DNA of 64,000 nucleotides from Rhizomicrobium sp. (GCA_037200045.1 JBBCHM010000002.1:1167241-1231240); one strand, 5' to 3'. Positions 50,655-59,400 are shown, counted from the stretch's first letter. Notes: a model not told the origin generated them from the letters alone. Program-made: numbers and translations.

Positions 50655-51350
50655 CTATTCGGCGGCGATCGACTGCGACGATGCCGCCAGCTTTCGGACC
50701 GCTTCCACGACCGGCTCCGCCTCGGTCCGCGCCAGCCAGTCGGGGCTCACATCGGCGAAGGCGACGACCCGGTCCTGTCCGATCACGATCACCGCCGGCA
50801 TCGGCAACTCCCAGGTTCCCGTCCCGGTGACATCGCCGATCGGCGTGCCCTTCTTGAGCGCGGCGCGGCGCGACGGCTCGTCGAAGCTGTAGAGGATGCC
50901 GAAGGCGCGTCCCAGCGCGTTGTCGGCATCGGTCACGACGGGGAACGGGAAATCGTGGCGCGTCTTGATCTCGACCAGCCGGTCGCCGCGCTGTGGGCTG
51001 ACGGCGATCAGCGTGGCGCCCAGCCGCTCAAGTTCCGGATGAAGTTTGCGCTGGTAATAGGGCAGCGCGATGTTGCAGGCGGGACATCCGGCGAAGCGGA
51101 AGAAGACGAGAACGGCCGGCCCCCGAGCCAGAACCGCGTCGAGCGACAGATCGGCGCCGCCAACCTCGCGCAAGGTAAACGGCGCCACCGCATCGCCCGG
51201 CTTGACGAAGCCGTCCCGGTCGGCGGTCCGTTCCAGCAGCGCCCGCTGATCGATGTTCACCTGGAGATCTTCCGGCTTCCAGGTCGCGACCCGTTCCGCG
51301 TGGAGCTGCGCGAGCAGATCGCGCACCGATTCCGTCTTTTCCAGTGCCAT
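50655..51350 (-). CDS. Peroxiredoxin-like (AhpC/TSA) family protein
   Basis: This 231-aa thioredoxin-fold protein starts MALEKTESVRDLLAQLHAER. It has an N-terminal helical extension and the redox motif FRFAGCPACNIALPYY (CPAC) in place of the usual peroxiredoxin PxxxTxxC. It belongs to the AhpC/TSA group with a CxxC pair, likely a thiol reductase or peroxidase. It leads the operon with the flavoprotein and ferredoxin (6-nt gap). Confidence 0.83.
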   Translation of the reverse strand: MALEKTESVRDLLAQLHAERVATWKPEDLQVNIDQRALLERTADRDGFVKPGDAVAPFTLREVGGADLSLDAVLARGPAVLVFFRFAGCPACNIALPYYQRKLHPELERLGATLIAVSPQRGDRLVEIKTRHDFPFPVVTDADNALGRAFGILYSFDEPSRRAALKKGTPIGDVTGTGTWELPMPAVIVIGQDRVVAFADVSPDWLARTEAEPVVEAVRKLAASSQSIAAE

Positions 51351-51432
51351 GCCGGCCTCCCATGCTATTGCCGAACGCAACGGTGCGGGATGGCCGGGGG
51401 CTCCGCCAGACAGCTTTTCTCAACATGGCGTC

Positions 51433-51443
51433 GAGTTAAACTC
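51433..51443. promoter_or_regulatory. Inverted repeat between peroxiredoxin and SDR genes
   Basis: A perfect 11-nt inverted repeat GAGTT-A-AACTC, followed by CAATTG, sits in the 162-nt divergent gap 51351–51512. It is the only AT-rich palindrome there and could be an operator for the flavoprotein operon, the SDR gene or both. Confidence 0.4.
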
Positions 51444-51512
51444 AATTGGCCGGGTGGCTGGGCGGAACGACATTGCGACCGGGCGGCCGGAACGCGAACA
51501 CGGGAGCATCGC

Positions 51513-52271
51513 ATGGATCTTCAGCTTCGGGGCCGGCGCGCCGTCGTCACCGGTGGAAGCCGCGGGATCGGCAAGGTCATCGCACGCGAACTGGCCGGCG
51601 AGGGCGTCGATGTCGTCATCGGGGCGCGGAACGAAGAACGGCTCGCGGCGACCGCGCGCGAGCTCGGCGCTGCCGGCGATGCACGCTTCGTTCCGATCGC
51701 GGTCGACACGGCGAGCGACGCGTCGGTCGCGGCCTTCATCGACGCGGCGGCCAGGACGCTCGGCGGCATCGACATCCTGGTGAACAACGCGGCGCAGCCG
51801 GGCGGCGCGGCGCCGGCGGCGCGTCTCGACCAGTTCACCGCGGACGATCTGCTCGGCGACGTGAACGTCAAGGTCGCGGGCTATCTGCGAACCGCGCGCG
51901 CGGCGGCGCCGCTCATGCTGGCGGCCGGCTGGGGACGCATCATCAATATCGGGGGACTGGCGGCGCGCCGTTCGGGCCACTATGTCGCTTCGGTGCGCAA
52001 TTCGGCGGTCAGCGCGATCACCAAGAACCTCGCCGACGAGTTCGGCGGCCGTGGCGTCAACGTCAACGCGATCCATCCGGGCGCGACGCGGACCGAACGC
52101 ACCGACGCCGAAGCGGCGGCGAAATACGCGGCCAACGCGACCATCGGGCGGATCGTGGACGCGACCGAGATCGCCTGGCTGGTGGCATTCCTCGCCTCTC
52201 CCAAAAGCGTCGCCATCAACGGCGAAACGATCGCGGCCGGCGGCGGCACGCCGGGCGTGATCGACTACTGA
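51513..52271 (+). CDS. SDR family protein lacking the YxxxK lysine
   Basis: This 252-aa short-chain dehydrogenase-like protein has VTGGSRGIGKVIA, NNAAQPGG and a C-terminal AINGETIAAGGG. The usual YxxxK is replaced by YVASVRNSAV, leaving Val at the lysine position, and the region continues TKNLADEFGGRGVNVNAIHPG with TRTERTD. This RN-type pattern defines a known SDR subgroup of unclear activity. Start ATG follows CGGGAG. Confidence 0.83.
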   Translation: MDLQLRGRRAVVTGGSRGIGKVIARELAGEGVDVVIGARNEERLAATARELGAAGDARFVPIAVDTASDASVAAFIDAAARTLGGIDILVNNAAQPGGAAPAARLDQFTADDLLGDVNVKVAGYLRTARAAAPLMLAAGWGRIINIGGLAARRSGHYVASVRNSAVSAITKNLADEFGGRGVNVNAIHPGATRTERTDAEAAAKYAANATIGRIVDATEIAWLVAFLASPKSVAINGETIAAGGGTPGVIDY

Positions 52272-52337
52272 TCGCGCGGCAGACACGAAAGACACGCCGC
52301 GGCATCGACCCCAGGCACCCGCTTTCGAGCGCCCGGC

Positions 52338-52958
52338 CTAAAGATAGACCCAGGGCCTAACCTCGGCGTCGGCCTTGCGCGCGGCGGCGATGCGGTCTTC
52401 CTGCTTCAGCGTCAACTCGACGGCATCGAGCCCCTCCAGCAACATCTGGCGAGCCTCCGCATCGATCTGGAACGAGTAGAGCGCGCCTTGCGCGGTGCGC
52501 ACGAGCTGCTGCACCAGGTCGACGGTGACCGGCGCGGCGGCCGGCCGCGGCAGGATCGATTGCGCGATCGCGGACACCACATCCGCCGCCAGCACCACCG
52601 GCACGATCCCGTTGGCGACGCAATTGGCGCGGAAGATCGGATTGAAGGACGGCGCCACGATCGCGCGGAAGCCGTATTCGCCCAGCGCCCAGGCGGCATG
52701 CTCGCGGCTCGAACCGCAGCCGAAATTGGCGCCGGTCAAGAGGATGCGGGCCTGGGCATAGGCCGGATCGTTCAGGACGAAGTCCGGATCGGGCTCGCGC
52801 CCGCCGATCGCGCGGTAGCGCCAGCCGGCGAACAGGCCATCGGCCAGCCCCTTCTTCGATACCGAACGCATCTCGCGCGACGGGATGATGATGTCGGTGT
52901 CGATATTGTCGCGCAGGAGCGGCATGGCGATGGCGGTGAGCACGGTGAACGGTTCCAT
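52338..52958 (-). CDS. leuD: Aconitase-family hydratase small subunit (LeuD-like)
   Basis: This 206-aa protein starts MEPFTVLTAIAMPLLRDNID and has DTDIIIPSRE, GANFGCGSSREHAAWAL and SFNPIFRANCVANGIVPV, as in LeuD. It would form a (de)hydratase with the adjacent LeuC-like protein. Its location behind a CoA transferase gene suggests a catabolic hydratase (citraconate, maleate or similar) rather than leucine synthesis; either remains possible. The start overlaps the leuC stop region. Confidence 0.88.
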   Translation of the reverse strand: MEPFTVLTAIAMPLLRDNIDTDIIIPSREMRSVSKKGLADGLFAGWRYRAIGGREPDPDFVLNDPAYAQARILLTGANFGCGSSREHAAWALGEYGFRAIVAPSFNPIFRANCVANGIVPVVLAADVVSAIAQSILPRPAAAPVTVDLVQQLVRTAQGALYSFQIDAEARQMLLEGLDAVELTLKQEDRIAAARKADAEVRPWVYL

Positions 52959-54358
52959 CAACGCCCGAGCTTTCTGGGATCGGCGATCGCGCCGGCGATG
53001 GCGGAGGCGGCAACGGTCTCGGGCGAGGCGAGGTGCGAGCGCGTCTGCGGCCCCTGGCGGCTTTCGAAATTGCGGTTGGTGGACGACACGACGCGCTGGC
53101 GCGGGCCGAAACTTTCGCCGCCGGCGAAGAAGCACATCGAGCAGCCCGATTCGCGCCATTCGAAACCGGCGGACAGGAACACCTTGTCGATCCCCTCGCT
53201 TTCGGCCTGGCGGCGGACTTCGGTCGATCCCGGCACGCAGATCGCCCGCACGCCCGGCTTGACCGTCCGCCCCCGCAGGATCGCCGCCGCGCGGCGCAGA
53301 TCGGACAACCGGCTGTTCGTGCAGGAGCCGATGAAGGCCGCGTCGATCGGCAGCCCGGCCAGGCGCTGGCCCGGTTCGAGCGCCATGTAGGAAAGGGCGC
53401 GGTCATAGGCCTCCCGCGCGGAGTGGCCGGCGGCGAAGGCGGGGACCTCGCCGTCCAGCGCGACGACCTGCTGCGGGCTGGTGCCCCAGGTGATCATCGG
53501 CGCGACATCGCGCGCGTCGGCCGCAAGCTCCGTATCGAAGCGCGCGTCGTCGTCGCTGCGCAGCGCCGACCAGCTTTCGACCGCGCGGGCCCACATCGCG
53601 CCGGTCGGCGCGAAGGGGCGGCCCTCGAGATAGGCGAAGACCGCGTCGTCCGGCGCGATGATGGCGGAGAAGGCGGCGAACTCCGTCGCCATGTTGCACA
53701 GCGTCATCCGGCCTTCGACATCGAGCGCGCGCACGGCGCTGCCCGCATATTCGACGATATGGCCCTTGCCGCCGGCGACGCCGAACTTGCCCAGAAGATA
53801 GAGCGCCAGATCCTTGGCCGTGACACCGGGCGCCAGCGTGCCGTCGATCGTCACGCGCATGGTGCGCGGACGCTTGACGCGCAGGGTGGAGGTCGCGAGG
53901 GCGTGCTCGGCCTCGGTCGAGCCAATGCCCCAGGCGAGCGCGCCGAGCGCGCCCTGGGTGCAGGTGTGGCTGTCGGGACAGACCAGCGTCGTGCCGGGCA
54001 GCACGATGCCGAGCTCCGGCGACATCACATGGACGATGCCCTGGTTGGGGTCATTGAGATCGAATAGCCGGATGCCGGCGGCGCGCGCGCCCTCGCGTGT
54101 CGCCCGGATGAACTCGGTGCCGGTCGGCATCATCGTCTTGTCGCCGCGGCCCGGAAGCGTATCGACGATGTGGTCCATCACCGCGAAAGCCTGGCGCGGC
54201 GCATAGACCTTGCGGCCGGCCGCCAGCAGGCTTTTCAGCGCGACGCCGCCGGTGCGCTCGTGCAGCAGCGTGCGGTCGACGAGAATGAGGCCCGTGCCCG
54301 GGCCGATCTCCGACACCAGATGCGCGTTCCAGATCTTCTCGAACAGCGTGCCGCTCAC
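52958..54358 (-). CDS. leuC: Aconitase-family hydratase large subunit (LeuC-like)
   Basis: This 466-aa protein from the GTG reading VSGTLFEKIWNAHLV carries the [4Fe-4S] cysteines in GSCTNSRLSDL and SGCSMCFF, with VCPDSHTCTQGALGALAWGIG and STNRNFESRQG. It hydrates or dehydrates a 2- or 3-substituted malate. An ATG at 54427 is in frame but upstream of family similarity and inside the CoA transferase gene. It lies between the CoA transferase and leuD with overlapping ends. Confidence 0.88.
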   Translation of the reverse strand: MSGTLFEKIWNAHLVSEIGPGTGLILVDRTLLHERTGGVALKSLLAAGRKVYAPRQAFAVMDHIVDTLPGRGDKTMMPTGTEFIRATREGARAAGIRLFDLNDPNQGIVHVMSPELGIVLPGTTLVCPDSHTCTQGALGALAWGIGSTEAEHALATSTLRVKRPRTMRVTIDGTLAPGVTAKDLALYLLGKFGVAGGKGHIVEYAGSAVRALDVEGRMTLCNMATEFAAFSAIIAPDDAVFAYLEGRPFAPTGAMWARAVESWSALRSDDDARFDTELAADARDVAPMITWGTSPQQVVALDGEVPAFAAGHSAREAYDRALSYMALEPGQRLAGLPIDAAFIGSCTNSRLSDLRRAAAILRGRTVKPGVRAICVPGSTEVRRQAESEGIDKVFLSAGFEWRESGCSMCFFAGGESFGPRQRVVSSTNRNFESRQGPQTRSHLASPETVAASAIAGAIADPRKLGR

Positions 54359-54407
54359 GACCCGGCCCCCGCGCACGGCGCAGCGCAATGTCCCATCCCG
54401 CGCATCG

Positions 54408-55544
54408 CTAGACCAGCCCGAAATCACGCAGGATCGCGGAGCCGTCGGCGCCGGCCAGGGGAATGTCGTGTCGAAGACCCGCGCGGGCGCCGTCGAACTC
54501 GATCGGCAGCGCGGGAAGCCGCGTCTTGCCGTTGTCGGGAACGGTCACCTCCACCAACCCGCCATCCGCGCGCAGATGCGGATCGTCGAACAGCTCTTCG
54601 GGCCGCGCCACCGGCGCGAAGGGAAGGCCGATGGTCTCCAGCAGCCGCACCAGGTCGGCGCGGGCGATGCGCGCGAAGGCATCGCGCACGCTCGGCAGGA
54701 TCCGGTCGCGCGCCAGCACGCGCTGGTTGTTGGTGGCGAGGCTCGGATCGGCGGCGAAATCGTCGAGCGCCATCGCCTTGCAGAACGAAACCCACTGGCT
54801 GTCGCTCACCACGCCCACGAACAATTGCTCGTTCTCGCGCCGTGTCTCGAACACGTCGTATATGCACCACGCCGAAATGCGGACCGGCATGGGCCGGGCC
54901 GCCTCGCCGGTGACGGCCTTCTGTGCCATGTGCTGACCCACGAAGAACGCCGTGGTCTCGAACAGCGAGCACTTGACCGTGCCGCCCTTGCCGGTGCACT
55001 CGCGCTGGCGCAGCGCCGCCAGGATGCCGATCACGCCGAACATGCCGCCCGCGATGTCGATCACCGAAGCGCCGGCGCGCAGCGGCCGGCCGGGCGGGCC
55101 GGTCATATAGGCGAGGCCGCCCATCATCTGGGCCACCTCGTCGAGCGCCGTTCGATCCTGGTAGGGCCCGGTAAGAAAGCCCTTGGCCGAACAATAGACG
55201 AGGCCCGGGTTGGATTGCGCGAAACTGTCGGCGCCGAGGCCGAGCTTTTCGAGCGCGCCGGGGCGGAAATTCTCCACCAGCACGTCGGCCTTCTCGATCA
55301 GGCGGCGCGCCGTGGCGAGGCCCTCGGAGGTCTTGAGATCGAGGCAGATGCTGCGCTTGTTGCGGTTGAACATCAGGAAATACCCGGCGCCCGAGCCGAG
55401 CAGCCGCCGCGTGTGATCGCCGCCGACCGGCTCGACCTTCACGACGTCGGCGCCGAGGTCGCCCAGGATCATGCCGATCGACGGGCCCATGACCATGTGC
55501 GTGAATTCGACGACTTTGAGCCCTGCAAGCGGCAACGCATCCAT
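54408..55544 (-). CDS. CaiB/BaiF family (class III) CoA transferase
   Basis: This 378-aa protein starts MDALPLAGLKVVEFTHMVMG. Family marks are GADVVKVEPVGGD, RNKRSICLDLK, VLVENFRPGALEKLG and the catalytic aspartate in TALDEVAQMMGG. It moves CoA between acids such as succinate and the pathway acid. Head of the operon CoA transferase–leuC–leuD, divergent from the HMG-CoA-lyase-like gene. Confidence 0.9.
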   Translation of the reverse strand: MDALPLAGLKVVEFTHMVMGPSIGMILGDLGADVVKVEPVGGDHTRRLLGSGAGYFLMFNRNKRSICLDLKTSEGLATARRLIEKADVLVENFRPGALEKLGLGADSFAQSNPGLVYCSAKGFLTGPYQDRTALDEVAQMMGGLAYMTGPPGRPLRAGASVIDIAGGMFGVIGILAALRQRECTGKGGTVKCSLFETTAFFVGQHMAQKAVTGEAARPMPVRISAWCIYDVFETRRENEQLFVGVVSDSQWVSFCKAMALDDFAADPSLATNNQRVLARDRILPSVRDAFARIARADLVRLLETIGLPFAPVARPEELFDDPHLRADGGLVEVTVPDNGKTRLPALPIEFDGARAGLRHDIPLAGADGSAILRDFGLV

Positions 55545-55644
55545 GCTGAATCTGCTTCCCGGTTTCTCCCGCGGCTGCCCTCGACAGCGCGAACTGATTT
55601 GATATACTCTTATGACAATAAGCAAGCTACGGTTCGCGCGCGGC
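55545..55644. promoter_or_regulatory. Divergent promoter region of the catabolic cluster
   Basis: The gap between the CoA transferase and lyase genes holds an AT-rich stretch at 55592–55622 (TGATTTGATATACTCTTATG, then ACAATAAG), containing a TATACT −10-like box. Two four- and three-gene operons start here, making it the main control point of the island. The nearby GntR/UTRA protein is the obvious candidate regulator. Confidence 0.5.
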
Positions 55645-56589
55645 ATGGACATTTTGGTCAGCGAGGTCGGTCCCCGGGACGGCCTTCAAAGCATCAAGCC
55701 GGTCATGCCGCTCGCGGCAAAGAAGGCGTGGATCGCGGCCGAGGCCGCCGCCGGCGTGCGCGAGATCGAGGTCGGCAGCTTCGTGCCGGCGAAACTCCTG
55801 CCGCAGCTCGCCGATACCGCCGAGGTCGTCGCCTTCGCCAAGACCGTGCCGGGCCTGACGGTGGCCGTCCTGGTGCCCAATGCGAAGGGCGCCGAGGCGG
55901 CGATCGCGGCGGGCGCCGACAAGATCACGCTGCCGCTGTCGGTATCGCAGAGCCACAGCCTGGCCAATCTCAGGCGCACCCATGCGCAGGTCCTCGCGGA
56001 GGCACGCGAGATCGCGGCCTTGATCCGTGCGCTGCCGCCGATGCGGCGGCCGCATTTCGAGGGCTCCCTGTCCACCGTCTTCGGCTGCACGATCGAAGGG
56101 GCGATCCCCGACGCGCAGATCGCGCGGCTCGCCGAAGGGTTAATGCAGGCCGGCTGCGACGAAGTGGGGCTTGCCGACACCACCGGCTATGCCGACCCTG
56201 CCGCGGTGAAACATCTCGTCGCACTGGTGCGCGGCGTGGTGGGCGACAAGGCGCTGACGGGCATCCACCTGCACAACACAAGAGGGCTCGGCCTCGCCAA
56301 TGTCCTCGCCGCGCTGGAGTGCGGCTTGACGACGGTGGACAGTTCGCTCGGCGGCCTCGGCGGCTGTCCGTTCGCGCCCGGCGCGAGCGGCAATATCGTC
56401 ACCGAGGACCTGGTGTTCATGCTGCAGGCGATGGGCCTGCACACCGGCATCGACCTGGAGGCGCTGCTCAAGGTGCGCGCCATCCTGGCCGAGGCCCTGC
56501 CGGGCGAGCCGCTTTACGGCTTCACGCCGGACGCCGGCCTGCCGCTGGGCTTCACGCCCGAGAAAATCGCTATTCAGGAGACCGCGTAA
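55645..56589 (+). CDS. Hydroxymethylglutaryl-CoA lyase-like enzyme
   Basis: This 314-aa TIM-barrel lyase has VSEVGPRDGLQS, LADTTGYADPAAV, the metal-binding GIHLHNTRG and the catalytic loop SSLGGLGGCPFAPGASGN with its cysteine. It cleaves 3-hydroxy-3-methylglutaryl-CoA or a related hydroxyacyl-CoA such as citramalyl-CoA. The ATG at 55645 fits the family start; one at 55612 is also in frame, right after the −10-like box. The TAA overlaps the next ATG. Confidence 0.88.
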   Translation: MDILVSEVGPRDGLQSIKPVMPLAAKKAWIAAEAAAGVREIEVGSFVPAKLLPQLADTAEVVAFAKTVPGLTVAVLVPNAKGAEAAIAAGADKITLPLSVSQSHSLANLRRTHAQVLAEAREIAALIRALPPMRRPHFEGSLSTVFGCTIEGAIPDAQIARLAEGLMQAGCDEVGLADTTGYADPAAVKHLVALVRGVVGDKALTGIHLHNTRGLGLANVLAALECGLTTVDSSLGGLGGCPFAPGASGNIVTEDLVFMLQAMGLHTGIDLEALLKVRAILAEALPGEPLYGFTPDAGLPLGFTPEKIAIQETA

Positions 56590-57266
56590 TGGTGTTGGGC
56601 ACGAAGATGATCCGCGAAGACAAGACGGCGCGGCAGCTGTTCGAAGAGGTGATGGCCAATTCGGCGCGCAAGAAGTTCGGCTTCGGGCGCAAGCTGGCGA
56701 TCGTCAACGTCGATTTCCAGCAGGCCTATACGCGGATCGACCTGTTCAAGACCGCCTATGAGACCGATCCGCGCCAGATCGAATATGTGAACACGATCTC
56801 GCGGCTGGCGCGGCAAAAGGGCATGCCGGTGATCTGGAGCCGGGTCGCCTACAAGGACGATGCCGGCGACGCCGGCGTGTGGGGCACCCGCACCGACACG
56901 CCGGATTCGCTGCAGAACATCAAATACGACAGCGAGCGGCACAAATTCGATTCGCGCTGCGAGATCGATCCGAACGACCTGCAGTTCACCAAGCGCATGC
57001 CCTCGGCCTTCTTCGAGACGCAGCTGGCGAGCTATCTCGTGTGGCATCAGGTCGACACCGTGGTGGTGACGGGCGGATCGACCTCGGGCTGCGTGCGCGC
57101 CACCGCCGTCGAATCGCTCAGCCGCGGCTATCGCACGATCGTTCCGATCGAGACCTGCGCCGACAAGCACGAGAGCTATCACTTCGCCAACCTGACCGAT
57201 CTGCAGCTCAAATACGCCGATGTCGAGCCGGTGCAGGCCGTGATCGACTGGCTGGAGACGCGCTGA
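56589..57266 (+). CDS. Cysteine hydrolase / isochorismatase-like amidase
   Basis: This 225-aa protein has the catalytic triad D42 (VNVDFQQAY), K135 (FTKRMPSAF) and C168 (GGSTSGCVRATAVES). The GGSTSGCVRATA signature is that of N-carbamoylsarcosine amidases and maleamate amidases (NicF type), so an amide hydrolase is likelier than isochorismatase. It is fused by overlaps to genes on both sides. Removal of ammonia from a ring-opened half-amide is the inferred role. Confidence 0.87.
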   Translation: MVLGTKMIREDKTARQLFEEVMANSARKKFGFGRKLAIVNVDFQQAYTRIDLFKTAYETDPRQIEYVNTISRLARQKGMPVIWSRVAYKDDAGDAGVWGTRTDTPDSLQNIKYDSERHKFDSRCEIDPNDLQFTKRMPSAFFETQLASYLVWHQVDTVVVTGGSTSGCVRATAVESLSRGYRTIVPIETCADKHESYHFANLTDLQLKYADVEPVQAVIDWLETR

Positions 57267-58159
57267 TGGACGGCGCGCGCAAGGCCGATCCGGAACTGTA
57301 CGACTTCCAGGCCTATCGGGGCCGGCCGAAGATCGTGTGGCCGGGCGGCAAGACGGTGGCGGTGTGGGTGGCGCCGAACCTGGAATATTACGAGATCGAT
57401 CCGCCGGCCAATCCGTTCCGCAAGAGCTGGACCAAGCCGCATCCCGACGTGGTGGGCTATTCGCATCGCGACCATTCCAACCGCGTGTCGCATTGGCGCA
57501 TGGCCGAGGCGATGAGCAAACACGGCTTTCCCGGCTCGGTGAGCCTGTCGGTCGCGCTGTGCCAGCATCATCCCGAGGTCGTCGAGGACGGCGCCAAGCG
57601 CGGCTGGGAGTTCTTCAGCCACGGCATCTACAACACGCGCTACACCTACGGCATGGACGAGGCGCAGGAGCGCGCCATCATCGAGGATTCGATCCGCACC
57701 GTCGCCGCCGCCACCGGCCAGAAGATCCGCGGCTGGCTGGCGCCCGCCCTCACCCACACGCCGCGCACGCTCGACCTGATCGCCGAATACGGGCTCGACT
57801 ACACCTGCGACCTCTATCACGACGACCAGGTGCAGGCGGTGAAGGTGAAGAGCGGCAAGCTCGCCTCGATCCCCTACAGCCTGGAAGTCAACGATCACTA
57901 TGGCTTCTTCATCTACAATATGAGCCCGCGCGCCTATGCCGATACGCTGCTGCGCCAGTTCGACCGGCTGGCCGCCGAGGGCGCCGCCTCCGGCACGGTG
58001 ATGTGCATTCCGCTGCATGCCTATCTGATCGGACAGCCGCACCGCGTCGGGCCGTTCGAGCGCGTACTGGAGCACATCGCGCGCGACGGACGCGCCTGGA
58101 TCGCGCGGGCCGGCGAGATCGTCGATGCCTGGCGCTTGCAAACCGGAGATGCCGGATGA
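57266..58159 (+). CDS. Polysaccharide-deacetylase-fold hydrolase 1 (PuuE/imidase-like)
   Basis: This 297-aa protein begins WPGGKTVAVWVAPNLEYYEI-like after a short lead and has VSLSVALCQHHPEV, WEFFSHGIYNTRY and RGWLAPALTHTPRTLDL. This is the PuuE-like branch of the deacetylase fold, which includes allantoinase and cyclic imide hydrolases, not chitin deacetylases. The start ATG overlaps the amidase stop (TGATG) and its end overlaps the second deacetylase gene. Confidence 0.83.
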   Translation: MDGARKADPELYDFQAYRGRPKIVWPGGKTVAVWVAPNLEYYEIDPPANPFRKSWTKPHPDVVGYSHRDHSNRVSHWRMAEAMSKHGFPGSVSLSVALCQHHPEVVEDGAKRGWEFFSHGIYNTRYTYGMDEAQERAIIEDSIRTVAAATGQKIRGWLAPALTHTPRTLDLIAEYGLDYTCDLYHDDQVQAVKVKSGKLASIPYSLEVNDHYGFFIYNMSPRAYADTLLRQFDRLAAEGAASGTVMCIPLHAYLIGQPHRVGPFERVLEHIARDGRAWIARAGEIVDAWRLQTGDAG

Positions 58160-59076
58160 GTCTGGATCCCACCTATCTCGAATATCCCAAGCGCCGCCGC
58201 GGCTACGACCACGATCTTTATCCGTGGTCGGCGCTACGCGACCGCAAACCGGTGCGCTGGCCGGACGGCAAGACGGTCGCGATTTGGGTCTGCGTCGACC
58301 TGGAATGGTTTCCGCTCGATCCGGCGGACAAGCCGTTCCGCGCGCCGGGCCATATGCAGACGCCCTATCCCGACTATCGCCACTACACGGCGCGGGAATA
58401 CGGCACGCGGGTCGGCTTCTACCGGCTGCTCGACGCCTTCGCGAAGGCCGGCGTCACGGTCTCCGTCGCGGCAAACGGCGCGATCGCGGAACGCTATCCG
58501 CAGATCATCGCCGATATCGGCGCGGCCGGCCACGAGATCATCGCCCATTCCACCGACATGAACGGCACCATCGCCAGCGGCCTCGCCGAAGCCGACGAGC
58601 GCGCGCTGATCGCCAAGACAGCGCAGACGCTGGAGAAAGCGACGGGCGTTCGTCCGCGCGGCTGGCTGTCCATCGCGCGTTCCCAGAGCTGGAACACGCC
58701 GAACCTGCTGAAGGAAGCCGGCTTCACCTATTGCTGCGACTGGGTGAACGACGAGCTGCCCTATCGCTTCAACAACGGGCTCATCAACCTGCCGCTCAAC
58801 CACGAGCTGTCCGACCGGCAGATCATCACGGTGCAGCAGCAATCGGCCGACAGCTATGGAGAGCAGATGCTCGACGCCTTCGACTGGCTGGCGGGCGAGG
58901 CGAAGACCTATGGCGGGCGGATGCTGCCGCTGAACGTCACGCCCTATATCATGGCCCTGCCCTATCGCATCGGCGCGTTCGAGACGCTGCTCGGCGCCTT
59001 GGCGGCGCGCCCGGGGGCATGGTTCGCGCCGGGTGGCGCGATCGTCGATGCGTGGCTGAAAAGCGAGGCCGGCTGA
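58156..59076 (+). CDS. Polysaccharide-deacetylase-fold hydrolase 2 (PuuE/imidase-like)
   Basis: This 306-aa paralogue of the preceding protein has WPDGKTVAIWVCVDLEWFPL, GHEIIAHSTDMNGTIAS and RGWLSIARSQSWNTPNLL. It is clearly divergent from its neighbour, so the two may form a heteromer or act on different rings. It overlaps the preceding gene by ATGA and ends the plus-strand operon 3 nt before a convergent small gene. Confidence 0.83.
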   Translation: MSLDPTYLEYPKRRRGYDHDLYPWSALRDRKPVRWPDGKTVAIWVCVDLEWFPLDPADKPFRAPGHMQTPYPDYRHYTAREYGTRVGFYRLLDAFAKAGVTVSVAANGAIAERYPQIIADIGAAGHEIIAHSTDMNGTIASGLAEADERALIAKTAQTLEKATGVRPRGWLSIARSQSWNTPNLLKEAGFTYCCDWVNDELPYRFNNGLINLPLNHELSDRQIITVQQQSADSYGEQMLDAFDWLAGEAKTYGGRMLPLNVTPYIMALPYRIGAFETLLGALAARPGAWFAPGGAIVDAWLKSEAG

Positions 59077-59079
59077 CGA

Positions 59080-59400
59080 TCAGGCGGCGCGGTCTTTCGG
59101 CTCGCGCGGATCGATGAGGATGCGCAGCACGCGCGCCATCAGCGCATCGAGCGACGCCTGACGCTCCTCCGCCGCCGTGCCGTCGAAGCGAAGCTGGCGC
59201 AGCTCGTCGAGCGGCAGGCCGACCCGTTCCGCCAGGAGACGCTCCAGCCGGTCGATCCGCTCGTTCGAGACGGCGAGCTCGACCAGCAGCGCCAGCGAGA
59301 TGTTGAGCGCTTCCTCCACTTCGAGGTTGTCCAGGCTGTGGGGCCGCGCGCCCCGGGCCGAGGAGATCAGCGCCACGATCGCGTCAGCGGGGCTCGCCAT
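59080..59400 (-). CDS. Hypothetical protein, helical
   Basis: This 106-aa protein starts MASPADAIVALISSARGARP. It looks mostly helical (LEVEEALNISLALLVELAVSN, IDRLERLLAERVGLPLDEL) with coiled-coil-like heptads and no known domain. It begins 1 nt after the methyltransferase stop, so the two are almost certainly co-translated and may interact. Confidence 0.7.
   Translation of the reverse strand: MASPADAIVALISSARGARPHSLDNLEVEEALNISLALLVELAVSNERIDRLERLLAERVGLPLDELRQLRFDGTAAEERQASLDALMARVLRILIDPREPKDRAA

Noticed and set aside
48930..52271. Very long plus-strand open frame opposite the ferredoxin, flavoprotein and peroxiredoxin genes
   Set aside because: It is an antisense shadow caused by high GC. 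Only the last 252 codons (the SDR from 51513) show protein-family similarity.
54210..57266. Plus-strand open frame of about 1,000 codons ending in the amidase gene
   Set aside because: Its first ~790 codons are antisense or out of frame to the CoA transferase and lyase genes. Only the part from 56589 is a gene.
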